Assembly (NCBI GenBank): GCA_002840685.1
Contig: PHBU01000014.1
Span: forward strand, 1 to 64,000
Direction of reading: 5' to 3'
Source of the DNA: Chloroflexi bacterium HGW-Chloroflexi-6
GTDB taxonomy: Bacteria > Chloroflexota > Anaerolineae > Anaerolineales > Villigracilaceae
Length of the DNA: 64,000 nucleotides
Shown here: piece after piece, positions 16,651-24,429 of the stretch
How positions within the stretch are numbered: position 1 is the stretch's first letter
Layout of the letters: each line of letters opens with the position of its first letter
Notes under the pieces: generated by a model
What the model was told of the DNA's origin: nothing
The model's database searches: none
Seen by the model: only the letters and a program-made list of their open reading frames with translations
Made by a program: the position numbers and the translations under genes

Positions 16651-17598
16651 TTATTCCACTTTGCCCAGATCGAGCGGGGTGTTTTCCAGCACGTCTGCCA
16701 GGATGGCTTTCGCGTTGCGTCCGCGCAGTTCAGCCTCGGGAGTGACGATGAAGCGGTGCGGCAGCGTCACCGGAGCGAGATACTTGATGTCATCCGGCAA
16801 GACATGGTCGCGTCCGCGGACCGCCGCCAGAGCCTGGGCGGCTTTGAAAAGCGCCAGGCTGCCGCGCGGACTAATCCCCAGCGCCAGGTCGGGGTGATTG
16901 CGGGTCGCGGCCGCCAGGCGCACGATGTATTCCTGCAGGGTTTCGTCAACATGCACATCCCAGACCAGTTTTTGCAGGGCGGGCATTTCATTGCCATCGA
17001 CAACACTTTCCAATTTGGTGATGGGATGTTCACGCCACAGGTTGATCAAAATCTGGCGCTCATCCTGCGGGGAGGGGTAGCCGAGCGAGAGCCGCATCAG
17101 GAAGCGGTCCAGCTGTGCTTCGGGCAGCGGAAAAGTGCCCTCGTACTCGACCGGGTTCTGGGTTGCCAGCACCAGGAAGGGCCGCGGCAGTTCGCGGGTA
17201 ACGCCATCCACCGTCACCTGCTGCTCCTGCATCGCTTCGAGCAAAGCCGACTGGGTGCGCGGCGTGGCGCGGTTGATCTCATCGGCCAGCAAAATGTTGA
17301 CAAAGATCGGGCCAGCCCGAAACTCGAACTCGCCGCTTTTCTGGTTGAAAATCGAAACACCGGTGATGTCATTCGGCAACAGGTCTGGCGTGCATTGCAC
17401 ACGCTTAAAGCTATTCCCCAGGCTGACCGCGATCGAACGCGCCAGCATGGTTTTGCCCGAGCCCGGCACGTCTTCGAGCAGAACATGTCCCTCACATAAC
17501 AGCGAGACAACAATCAATTCGATTGCTTCATGTTTGCCAATGATAACCTTTTCAACGTTCTCGATAACCTGTTTTGCGAAAGTCTGTACTGCTTGCAT
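16651..17598 (-). CDS. MoxR-family AAA+ ATPase
   Basis: A 315-residue AAA+ protein. Walker A is EDVPGSGKTML near residue 45, Walker B is LLADEINRATPRTQSALLEA near 112, sensor 1 is LATQNPVEYEGTFPLPEAQL near 150, and a sensor-2 SPRGSLAL segment lies near 260. ATG 17598 is chosen because AAAGGA sits eight bases upstream. It is the first gene of the moxR-DUF58-DUF4129 operon. MoxR ATPases act as chaperones in maturation of complexes; the client here is unknown. Confidence 0.95.
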   Translation of the reverse strand: MQAVQTFAKQVIENVEKVIIGKHEAIELIVVSLLCEGHVLLEDVPGSGKTMLARSIAVSLGNSFKRVQCTPDLLPNDITGVSIFNQKSGEFEFRAGPIFVNILLADEINRATPRTQSALLEAMQEQQVTVDGVTRELPRPFLVLATQNPVEYEGTFPLPEAQLDRFLMRLSLGYPSPQDERQILINLWREHPITKLESVVDGNEMPALQKLVWDVHVDETLQEYIVRLAAATRNHPDLALGISPRGSLALFKAAQALAAVRGRDHVLPDDIKYLAPVTLPHRFIVTPEAELRGRNAKAILADVLENTPLDLGKVE

Positions 17599-17711
17599 GG
17601 GCAAGTCCTTTCATTAATAATGACTAAGCTAATTATACGCGGCAACTTTGATTTGAACCGAAAAAAAGCGTACAATAGAAGCAGGCAATACCCCATTGAA
17701 AGGAGGCCGAA

Positions 17712-17981
17712 ATGCAAAACCAATCACTACGCGAAATGCTTGAGCAGATTGACCACGAAATCCACAAAACAGAGACACTTGATGAACAAGGGCGGGAAAT
17801 GCTCACCCACCTGGCCGCTGACATCCAGGAATTGCTTGAGCGTTCTGGAGCATCGCGAGAGTCCGATTCGCCGCTGGCAAAACGATTGGCGCAAGCCATC
17901 GAACACTTTGAAATCAGCCATCCGGCATTGACCCACCAGCTATCGCAGCTCTCGGCGGTGCTGAGCAACGCGGGAATTTAA
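17712..17981 (+). CDS. DUF4404 family protein
   Basis: An 89-residue helical protein starting MQNQSLREMLEQIDHEIHKT and ending with the HPALTHQLSQLSAVLSNAGI segment typical of DUF4404. A near-perfect AGGAGG at 17701-17706 precedes ATG 17712, and TACAAT at about 17683 is a plausible -10. It is divergent from moxR and lies 140 bp before uvrB. Function unknown. Confidence 0.85.
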   Translation: MQNQSLREMLEQIDHEIHKTETLDEQGREMLTHLAADIQELLERSGASRESDSPLAKRLAQAIEHFEISHPALTHQLSQLSAVLSNAGI

Positions 17982-18075
17982 TCACCCGGTAACAAACTGC
18001 TTACTTTCTTCGTCACAATTCCTGCCAGGCAGGCCCAAATCAGGGCAGCAACTGGTTTTTCTTGCGCCTTTGGGG

Positions 18076-18098
18076 TACAATTCATAGAACGTTCGTTC
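18076..18098 (+). promoter_or_regulatory. uvrB promoter with LexA-like SOS box
   Basis: TACAAT (18076-18081) is a good -10, followed by GAACGTTCGTTC at 18087-18098. The latter fits GAAC-N4-GTTC, the SOS box of the Bacillus/Gram-positive LexA type, and would cover the transcription start. uvrB is a classic SOS gene. The -35 region is weak. Confidence 0.6.
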
Positions 18099-18121
18099 CT
18101 ATAACCCATCCCCCAACTGAT

Positions 18122-20179
18122 ATGACCTTCAAACTCCAAGCCCCCTTCAAACCGACCGGCGACCAGCCGGAAGCGATCAATACCCTTGTCAACGGTGTCC
18201 GGCAAGGGATGAGGCAGCAAGTTTTGCTCGGCGCAACCGGAACTGGCAAAACATTTACGATGGCATCTGTCATCGAAAACCTGCAAATGCCGGCGCTGAT
18301 CATGGCGCACAACAAAACCCTAGCCGCGCAGTTGTATGCCGAGTTCAAGGATTTCTTCCCGGACAACGCCGTCGAGTACTTCGTCTCGTACTATGACTAC
18401 TACCAGCCCGAGGCCTACGTCCCGCGTCACGATCTGTACATCGAAAAAGAAACTGATATTAATGAAGAGATCGAACGCCTGCGCCTGGCGGCCACCACGG
18501 CCCTGGTCTCGCGCAAGGATGTCATCATCGTTGCTTCGGTGTCGTGCATCTACGGTCTGGGTTCCCCGGACGAGTTCCTGCGTGGTTCGGTCAACCTGAA
18601 GGTTGGCGAAATCTATCGTCGCAACGCGCTGATGCGCCAGTTGATCGACGGACAATACCAGCGCAACGATATGGAACTGCGCCCCGGCAACTTCCGGGTG
18701 CGCGGCGAGACGCTGGAAATCATCCCGGCTTATGCCGAGAAATTCGGCTACCGGATCAGTTTCTTTGGCGACGAAGTTGAGCGCATCACCCAATTCGTCC
18801 CGCTGACCGGCGAAATCGCCGCCGACCTGAACGAAGTCGATATCTACCCGGCCAAGCACTACCTGACGGCCGAGGACAAAACCAAGGAAGCCATCAAAGA
18901 CATCGAAGCGGAACTGGAAGAGCGGGTGGCGTTCTTCAAGGCCAACGACAAGCATATCGAAGCCCAACGCATCGAGCAGCGGGCGCGCTATGATCTGGAA
19001 ATGCTGCGCGAAGTTGGTTACTGCTCGGGCATCGAGAACTACTCGCGCCACTTTGACCGGCGCGCCCCCGGCACCCCGCCCTGGACGCTGGTTGACTTCC
19101 TTCCCTCCGATTATCTGCTGATCATCGACGAGAGCCACATGACCGTGCCGCAAATCCGCGGCATGTATAACGGCGACCGCGCCCGCAAGGAAACCCTGGT
19201 CGAGTTCGGATTCCGCCTGCCGAGCGCGATGGACAACCGTCCGCTCAAGTTTGACGAGTTCGAGCCGAAGATGGGCTACACGATATACACATCGGCCACG
19301 CCTGCTCCCTACGAAATGAACAAAGCCGACCAGATCGCCGAACAGATCATCCGCCCAACAGGGCTGGTCGACCCCGAAGTCGAAGTCCGCCCGACCCTGG
19401 GCCAGGTCGACAACCTGGTCGGTGAGATCAGGCTGCGGGTCGAACGCAAGGAGCGGGTTCTCGTCACCACGCTGACCAAGCGCATGTCAGAGGATCTGGC
19501 TGAATACCTGAAGGAGCTGGGGATAAAAGTCCACTACCTGCACTCGGAGGTGGAGACGCTGGAACGCATCAGCATCCTGCGCGATCTGCGCCTGGGCGTC
19601 TTCGATGTGCTGGTCGGCATCAACCTGCTGCGCGAAGGCCTCGACCTGCCGGAAGTCTCGCTGGTCGCCATCCTGGATGCCGACAAGGAAGGCTTCCTGC
19701 GCTCCGGGACGGCGCTGATCCAGACCATCGGACGCGCTGCGCGTAACGTGCAGGGTCGGGTCATCATGTACGCCGACCGCATCACCGATTCGATGAAGTT
19801 TGCGCTCGACGAAACCAACCGCCGCCGCGCCAAACAGGTTAAATTCAACCAGGAGCACGGCATCGTGCCGGTCAGCATCCACAAGGCCATCCGCGACATT
19901 ACCGATTCGCTCTCCGCAGAAGGCCGCGAAAAGGCCCTCGGGCTTGCCGAATCGAAGGCTGAGTATCGGGCCGGAAGAAAGGCCAAAGCTGCCGACCACG
20001 GCGAATTGCAAAGAATGCTGCTCGAAATGGAACGCCAGATGAAGGAGGCCGCCAAGAATCTCGAATTTGAGCGCGCCGCCGCCCTGCGCGATGAGATTTA
20101 CGAGATAAAAAGCATCCTGGCTGACAACGATAAGTTAACCCCCATGGAGCGTATCAAATTGCTAACCGGGGAAGCATAA
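18122..20179 (+). CDS. uvrB: UvrABC excinuclease subunit B
   Basis: UvrB is the helicase-like damage-verifying subunit of nucleotide excision repair. The 685-residue length is normal. Seen are the start [20 protein letters not shown], Walker [12 protein letters not shown], the [12 protein letters not shown] beta-hairpin, [14 protein letters not shown], the helicase motifs [10 protein letters not shown] and QTIGRAARN, and the C-terminal UVR helix pair ([18 protein letters not shown]). ATG 18122 is chosen over the upstream in-frame start because it gives the family N-terminus and lies after the promoter. No strong ribosome-binding site is visible. It is followed by a strong terminator and is probably LexA-controlled. 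Confidence 0.98.
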   Translation: MTFKLQAPFKPTGDQPEAINTLVNGVRQGMRQQVLLGATGTGKTFTMASVIENLQMPALIMAHNKTLAAQLYAEFKDFFPDNAVEYFVSYYDYYQPEAYVPRHDLYIEKETDINEEIERLRLAATTALVSRKDVIIVASVSCIYGLGSPDEFLRGSVNLKVGEIYRRNALMRQLIDGQYQRNDMELRPGNFRVRGETLEIIPAYAEKFGYRISFFGDEVERITQFVPLTGEIAADLNEVDIYPAKHYLTAEDKTKEAIKDIEAELEERVAFFKANDKHIEAQRIEQRARYDLEMLREVGYCSGIENYSRHFDRRAPGTPPWTLVDFLPSDYLLIIDESHMTVPQIRGMYNGDRARKETLVEFGFRLPSAMDNRPLKFDEFEPKMGYTIYTSATPAPYEMNKADQIAEQIIRPTGLVDPEVEVRPTLGQVDNLVGEIRLRVERKERVLVTTLTKRMSEDLAEYLKELGIKVHYLHSEVETLERISILRDLRLGVFDVLVGINLLREGLDLPEVSLVAILDADKEGFLRSGTALIQTIGRAARNVQGRVIMYADRITDSMKFALDETNRRRAKQVKFNQEHGIVPVSIHKAIRDITDSLSAEGREKALGLAESKAEYRAGRKAKAADHGELQRMLLEMERQMKEAAKNLEFERAAALRDEIYEIKSILADNDKLTPMERIKLLTGEA

Positions 20180-20221
20180 AAAAACGGGCATTCGCCATCT
20201 CAGCGAATGCCCGTTTTTTTT
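20180..20221. terminator. Bidirectional terminator between uvrB and the DUF2812 gene
   Basis: Perfect arms AAAAACGGGCATTCGC and GCGAATGCCCGTTTTT with a 7-base loop and T-runs in both directions. The flanking genes converge here. Confidence 0.95.
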
Positions 20222-20230
20222 ACTGCTGTT

Positions 20231-20752
20231 CTAAATCTTTTTCTTAAGCTGGTTCACTCTCATGATTAGCCGAATAATTCCATAGCTATACAAGAGCATG
20301 AACAAGAGCATAATAAATGTAAATACTTCGCTCAAGGTGGAAGTTCGTTTGCTCACCAGATTGATTGCATTGATATAGATAGGCAAAAATATGACCAGGT
20401 AGAGCATGATGCGCTGGTATTTTTTTGCCTTTGATTCGTTGTCAGTGAAAATTTCAGGGATTACACCATTCACGGCTGTTTTGCGGAAATATTGCCAGCC
20501 GTTCATTTCGCCCATGTAGTCCCAACCGGCATCCATGAAAAGTTGCAGATAATCAGCCTTGCTGTTCTTATTGTCAACAAAATGGTCGAGGCGATAAACA
20601 TCGTCACGCGGCTCGCCCTGTTCAAAAGTGTAATTACCCGGCAGGGTCACCGATTGGAAATGCCAGCCCTTCTGGGCCATTTCACGCAACCAGGTTTCTT
20701 CCTTCTCATCGTCCCAGGCCCAAAACCAGCGGAATTGCTTCATTGTTGTCAT
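20231..20752 (-). CDS. DUF2812 membrane protein
   Basis: A 173-residue protein. The N-terminal half is the DUF2812 domain (FRWFWAWDDEKEETWLREMA; GWHFQSV). Two membrane segments follow at about 117-135 and 145-165 (IMLYLVIFLPIYINAINLVS). DUF2812 genes are typically paired with PadR regulators, as here: the PadR gene is 16 bp upstream in the same operon. The protein is thought to be a membrane partner controlled by PadR; its activity is unknown. Confidence 0.9.
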   Translation of the reverse strand: MTTMKQFRWFWAWDDEKEETWLREMAQKGWHFQSVTLPGNYTFEQGEPRDDVYRLDHFVDNKNSKADYLQLFMDAGWDYMGEMNGWQYFRKTAVNGVIPEIFTDNESKAKKYQRIMLYLVIFLPIYINAINLVSKRTSTLSEVFTFIMLLFMLLYSYGIIRLIMRVNQLKKKI

Positions 20753-20768
20753 AGTTCACCTTTCAGGG

Positions 20769-21086
20769 CTACCAGCCCTGCGTTATTGCTCCATTTTTAA
20801 CCAAAATTTCAGAACGCCGGATGTGTTCCTTGAGCACGGATTTGCCCTTGTCAGTCAGCGCATACGTTTTGCGGCGATCGGCCTCACCGACCTTGACGAT
20901 CAGCCCCTCACCCTCCAGGGTTGTGAATGCTCCGTAGAGGGTTCCCGGCCCCAGCTTGACCGTCTCTTGGCTGATCTGCTCGACCATTTGCATGACACCA
21001 TACCCATGTAACGGTTCTACCAAAGCCAGAAGAATATAAGCGGTGGATTCGGAAAGCGGCAGGTATTTTGTGATGTTGTGTGCCAA
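20769..21086 (-). CDS. PadR-family transcriptional repressor
   Basis: A 105-residue winged-helix protein with the PadR pattern: STAYILLALVEPLHGYGVMQ, then KLGPGTLYGAFTTLEGEGLI. The start codon is TTG at 21086, chosen because AAGGAG lies six bases upstream and no ATG fits. It is the first gene of an operon with DUF2812. Two CGATATATCG palindromes in the promoter are its probable operators, giving autorepression (inference). Confidence 0.92.
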   Translation of the reverse strand: MAHNITKYLPLSESTAYILLALVEPLHGYGVMQMVEQISQETVKLGPGTLYGAFTTLEGEGLIVKVGEADRRKTYALTDKGKSVLKEHIRRSEILVKNGAITQGW

Positions 21087-21109
21087 ATCAATCTCCTTTT
21101 ATCGCTTCA

Positions 21110-21157
21110 CGATATATCGTATAACGTTATAATACCACGCGATATATCGGTTGTCAA
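21110..21157 (-). promoter_or_regulatory. padR promoter with two palindromic operators
   Basis: On the minus strand TTGACA (21157-21152), a 17-base spacer and TATTAT (21134-21129) form a strong sigma-70-type promoter. The palindrome CGATATATCG occurs at 21140-21149, inside the spacer, and again at 21110-21119, just downstream of the -10. The centres are 30 bp apart, three helical turns, as expected for two dimers on one face. Confidence 0.8.
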
Positions 21158-21177
21158 TATAAAAACAGGCAACAAAA

Positions 21178-21213
21178 AAAGGGAGCCAGCGAGAAAATTC
21201 ACTGGCTCCCTTT
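21178..21213 (-). terminator. Terminator of the ABC-2 exporter operon
   Basis: Arms AAAGGGAGCCAG and CTGGCTCCCTTT with a 12-base loop. On the minus strand it is followed by TTTT, just after the stop of the last permease gene. Confidence 0.9.
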
Positions 21214-21234
21214 GGTACCCTATTTCATTCCCGG

Positions 21235-22020
21235 CTAACTGCTCGCGCCACTGTAGCGCCGCACGCCAAACCGCCAGACCTGCGAGGCGATGGCGAAGCT
21301 GGCGACGCCAACCCCCAAGAAAAGCAGGATCTGCTGCCCGCCCAGATCCCCGCGCAGGGCCTGGAGTGGAACGGTCGTCGCGACAGCGATCGGGATGACG
21401 AAGGTCACAATCGCTCGCAACCAGACCGGGTAAATGGTGGCAGGGTAGCGGCCAGAATCGAGCAAGGCCTGCAAAATGGTAACGTTATTATCGAACTTGG
21501 TGAACCAGAAAGTCAGCGCGATCAGCACAATCCACAGGCTGTAGATGACAACCGCTCCCGAAACGGTCAGGAAGATGAAGCTGAGCAGGCTGAGGGCGGT
21601 GACCGTATCCCCCGACATGTTGATGCCGGCAACGATCAGGATAAATGCAAGAACCAGATCCCAGACGCGCCAAACTGTGATGCGCGAAAAACTTACCAGA
21701 AACATGCTGTTAACCGGTTGGAGCAGGGTGTAATCGAGTGAGCCATCACGCACACTGGCATTGAATTTCTCGGTATTGGGCCAGATCAGGGCCGCCATGA
21801 GCGTATTGACCAAACGAAAAACTCCCAGTAAAGCGACCAGTTCGCCCGGTCCCCAGCCGCCGAGCGTCTCGGTATTGCTAAAAATAATGTTCAGGCTGAG
21901 CAATTCCCAACCCAGCCACATCAGGTTGAGCAGGATATTGATAACCGTGTCTGCGCGATAAGCCAGCGACATCTGGATGTTGATTTTCAGGAAAACGCCG
22001 ATCAATTTGAAAAAATTCAT
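21235..22020 (-). CDS. ABC-2 type transporter permease (DUF990 type)
   Basis: A 261-residue membrane protein with six hydrophobic segments, starting MNFFKLIGVFLKINIQMSLA. The segment SVRDGSLDYTLLQPVNSMF is the cytoplasmic loop motif of the ABC2_membrane_6/DUF990 family. It is the third gene of an operon: ATPase, permease, permease, with 2-3 bp gaps. The two permeases form the channel of an exporter related to drug and lipid exporters; the substrate is unknown. Confidence 0.9.
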   Translation of the reverse strand: MNFFKLIGVFLKINIQMSLAYRADTVINILLNLMWLGWELLSLNIIFSNTETLGGWGPGELVALLGVFRLVNTLMAALIWPNTEKFNASVRDGSLDYTLLQPVNSMFLVSFSRITVWRVWDLVLAFILIVAGINMSGDTVTALSLLSFIFLTVSGAVVIYSLWIVLIALTFWFTKFDNNVTILQALLDSGRYPATIYPVWLRAIVTFVIPIAVATTVPLQALRGDLGGQQILLFLGVGVASFAIASQVWRFGVRRYSGASS

Positions 22021-22022
22021 AA

Positions 22023-22820
22023 CTAAGCTCCCACTGCCGAGAACTTTTTAACACCTTCGCGCCAGATCCAGTTGAATAGCACGAGCGAAATCACCAGCCA
22101 GACGACCCCAACCAGATAAGCGCGGATAATTTCCGGGCCGTCCAGTCGACCGAGGATGATCTGGATCGGGACATACTTGAACATAGCAAATGGCAAGTAG
22201 TTGGCGATATCCTGGATCAGTTTTGGCATCAGTTGCAGCGGGACAAATTGTCCCGAAAATAAAACGGCCAGGGCCCAGTAGAACTCTGACAGCGAATAAA
22301 CGCGCGTCGTCCAGAAGGCAACACAGGTCAGACTCGCGCCGAGCAGGAAGCTGACCGAAAATCCCAACAGGATGGCCGGGATCGCCATCAAAATACTCTG
22401 CAGGCTGACCGCCGAATAGTCTGGGCTGAACAAAAACCACAAGACCGCCCAGACCGGGATCAGCGCCATGAGCGTCAAGGCCTTGAACGCCAGATTGTTC
22501 ACCAGGGTATTGGTCAGGATCGGGTGAATGGGCCGGATCAACTCACCCGAAAGTGTGCCGTCCTGGATCTTGTAAGCCAGCAAATGGATGGTGATCTCGC
22601 TGGTCAATTGGTCCACGATCAGCAGGGTCATGTAATAGACAACGAAATCGTTAACCGTCAAGCCGCCGACGCTGCCCTGGCTGGTGGCGATCGTCGTCCA
22701 GACAGCCAGATAAACCACCGGAGAAACCAGCCAGTAAAGCAGGTACATGATCAGGTTGGCACGGTATTGCCACTGCTCGGCCCAGTTAACTTGCCAGAGA
22801 CGTTGGTAGATTTTTAACAT
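22023..22820 (-). CDS. ABC-2 type transporter permease (DUF990 type)
   Basis: A 265-residue paralogue of the next permease, with six hydrophobic segments (MYLLYWLVSPVVYLAVW; ILLGFSVSFLLGASLTCVAF) and the matching loop IQDGTLSGELIRPIHPIL. It lies 3 bp after the ATPase gene stop and 2 bp before the second permease, so the three form one export complex. Confidence 0.9.
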   Translation of the reverse strand: MLKIYQRLWQVNWAEQWQYRANLIMYLLYWLVSPVVYLAVWTTIATSQGSVGGLTVNDFVVYYMTLLIVDQLTSEITIHLLAYKIQDGTLSGELIRPIHPILTNTLVNNLAFKALTLMALIPVWAVLWFLFSPDYSAVSLQSILMAIPAILLGFSVSFLLGASLTCVAFWTTRVYSLSEFYWALAVLFSGQFVPLQLMPKLIQDIANYLPFAMFKYVPIQIILGRLDGPEIIRAYLVGVVWLVISLVLFNWIWREGVKKFSAVGA

Positions 22821-22823
22821 AGG

Positions 22824-23804
22824 TCACTCGTTAAACGCCCGCTCAATGACGCTTTCGATGGGCGGGTCGGTGATGGTGATATCGTGGACAGGCAGATCGG
22901 CCAGGATCCGGGCAGTGACGCTGGCCACATCCACAGCCTGCACCTGGATGTAGCGCTTGTCGGCATCTTCCTCGTTATCTACCGGTGTGCCATAAATGCT
23001 CAGATCGTGGCCATTCGCATCGGCCAGCATCACACCGATCAGCTTGAAAGGCGCAATTCTACGAGAAAGATTGGTGATGCCGCCATCGTATTTGAGATGA
23101 CCATGGTGGATGATGATAATGCGCTCACAGAGGGCGGTCACATCGGCCATGTAATGGCTGGTGAGGATGATAGTGGCCCCGGTGCGGCGATTATATTCAT
23201 GCAAGAATTCACGGATACGCACCTGGCCGGTGATGTCGAGGCCGATCGTCGGTTCGTCGAGAAAAAGCACTTTCGGACGGTGCAGCAGCCCGGCAGCGAT
23301 CTCGCACTTCATACGTTCGCCGAGCGAGAGATTGCGGACCGGCTTCTTAAGCAGCGGACCCAGCTCGAGCAATTCATCCAGTTCCTTGAGCGTGGCCTTG
23401 TACTCATCATCAGGCAGACGGTAGATGGCCTGATTGAGCAGGAAAGAATCGGCAGCGGGGATATCCCACGAGAGACGGTTACGCTGTCCCATGACCAGGG
23501 TCATCGAGCGCAGGTAAGCGGGCTCCAACTTCCAGGGGGTGAACCCGAGCACATGGGCTGTCCCGCCGGTCGGGTGCAGTAACCCGGAAAGCATTTTGAG
23601 CGTCGTCGTTTTGCCGGCGCCGTTCGGGCCGAGAAATCCGACGATTTCACCGGGCTGGATGCGGAAATCAACCTTTTGAACAGCGTTGACATCTTTGTAT
23701 TTGCGCTTGAAAAAACTGCGCACAGCAGCCGAAAACCCGCCTTCGCGCTCGGGCACCTGATAGGTTTTGCTGAGTTGTTCGACGAGTATGGCTTCAGGGG
23801 GCAT
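22824..23804 (-). CDS. ABC transporter ATP-binding protein
   Basis: A 326-residue ABC ATPase: Walker A GPNGAGKTTT near residue 58, a Q-loop region MTLVMGQRNRLSW, signature NLSLGERMKCEI near 160, Walker B KVLFLDEPTIGLD near 180, and an H-loop LTSHYM. The C-terminal 90 residues form an extra domain common in the daunorubicin-type subfamily. It drives the two DUF990 permeases downstream. Confidence 0.95.
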   Translation of the reverse strand: MPPEAILVEQLSKTYQVPEREGGFSAAVRSFFKRKYKDVNAVQKVDFRIQPGEIVGFLGPNGAGKTTTLKMLSGLLHPTGGTAHVLGFTPWKLEPAYLRSMTLVMGQRNRLSWDIPAADSFLLNQAIYRLPDDEYKATLKELDELLELGPLLKKPVRNLSLGERMKCEIAAGLLHRPKVLFLDEPTIGLDITGQVRIREFLHEYNRRTGATIILTSHYMADVTALCERIIIIHHGHLKYDGGITNLSRRIAPFKLIGVMLADANGHDLSIYGTPVDNEEDADKRYIQVQAVDVASVTARILADLPVHDITITDPPIESVIERAFNE

Positions 23805-23820
23805 AGGCGTTTTTCCTGGT

Positions 23821-24216
23821 TTATAGATTTTTTTCTAGAAATTGCAGCACTTCGATAGCAGGCTCACCGCCAGCCTGGGCGTGCGCGATCAAGGAGATGC
23901 CGTGCGGCCCGGGGACGGTGAGGATGTTGGGATTATCCGCCACGGCCGCTTTGGCGATCGCGGTCTTGCCGAGCATGGCCGCCGCGAAAATATCGAGCCG
24001 CGCACCACGGGCTAGCAGGAAATTGGCGATATCAGCGCGCCCCATGTGGGCGGCTGCGCCCAGGCCGGTTTCCCAGTCTCCGCCACCCCAATCCCAGGCG
24101 GCATTAGCGAGGGCCGGTTCGTGTTCGAGCAATTGCCCGACCCGTTCCAAATCTCCATGCGAAACACGGACAAATTCAAAAACCAAAGTGGGATTCAAAG
24201 CCGGTTTTTCTGTCAT
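23821..24216 (-). CDS. Ankyrin-repeat protein
   Basis: A 131-residue soluble protein made of about three ankyrin-like repeats (HGDLERVGQLLEHEPALANA; GLGAAAHMGRADIANFLLARGARLDIF), beginning MTEKPALNPTLVFEFVRVSH. It lies directly upstream of the ABC operon, 16 bp from the ATPase start, and may be its first gene. It probably mediates protein contacts. The 213 bp between it and the cyclase gene show nothing recognisable. Confidence 0.85.
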   Translation of the reverse strand: MTEKPALNPTLVFEFVRVSHGDLERVGQLLEHEPALANAAWDWGGGDWETGLGAAAHMGRADIANFLLARGARLDIFAAAMLGKTAIAKAAVADNPNILTVPGPHGISLIAHAQAGGEPAIEVLQFLEKNL

Positions 24217-24429
24217 AACACCTCTAAAGAGTAGAACACAAATTCTAAATTTGGCTCATTTTATCATAATCGAATGTTGTCAACAATAATGAAAATCGGT
24301 TCATAACTATTCAGCGGGCAGCTGTCATTTTGAACCGCTGGGTCTCGACAAGCTGGACCATCAGCGGTTCGGAATGACAAATTGATAGCAAAAAGTGAGC
24401 AGAATGAGCACCCTGCCAGGATAGCCTAT

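Noticed and set aside
13804..17604. Long plus-strand open frames (14521-16101, 16756-17499) opposite the moxR operon
   Set aside because: They are antisense shadows of GC-rich genes: Gln/Arg/His-rich, no domains, no ribosome-binding sites, while the minus-strand proteins have clear families.
18320..19153. 277-aa minus-strand frame inside uvrB
   Set aside because: Lies wholly opposite conserved UvrB motifs and has no recognisable feature.
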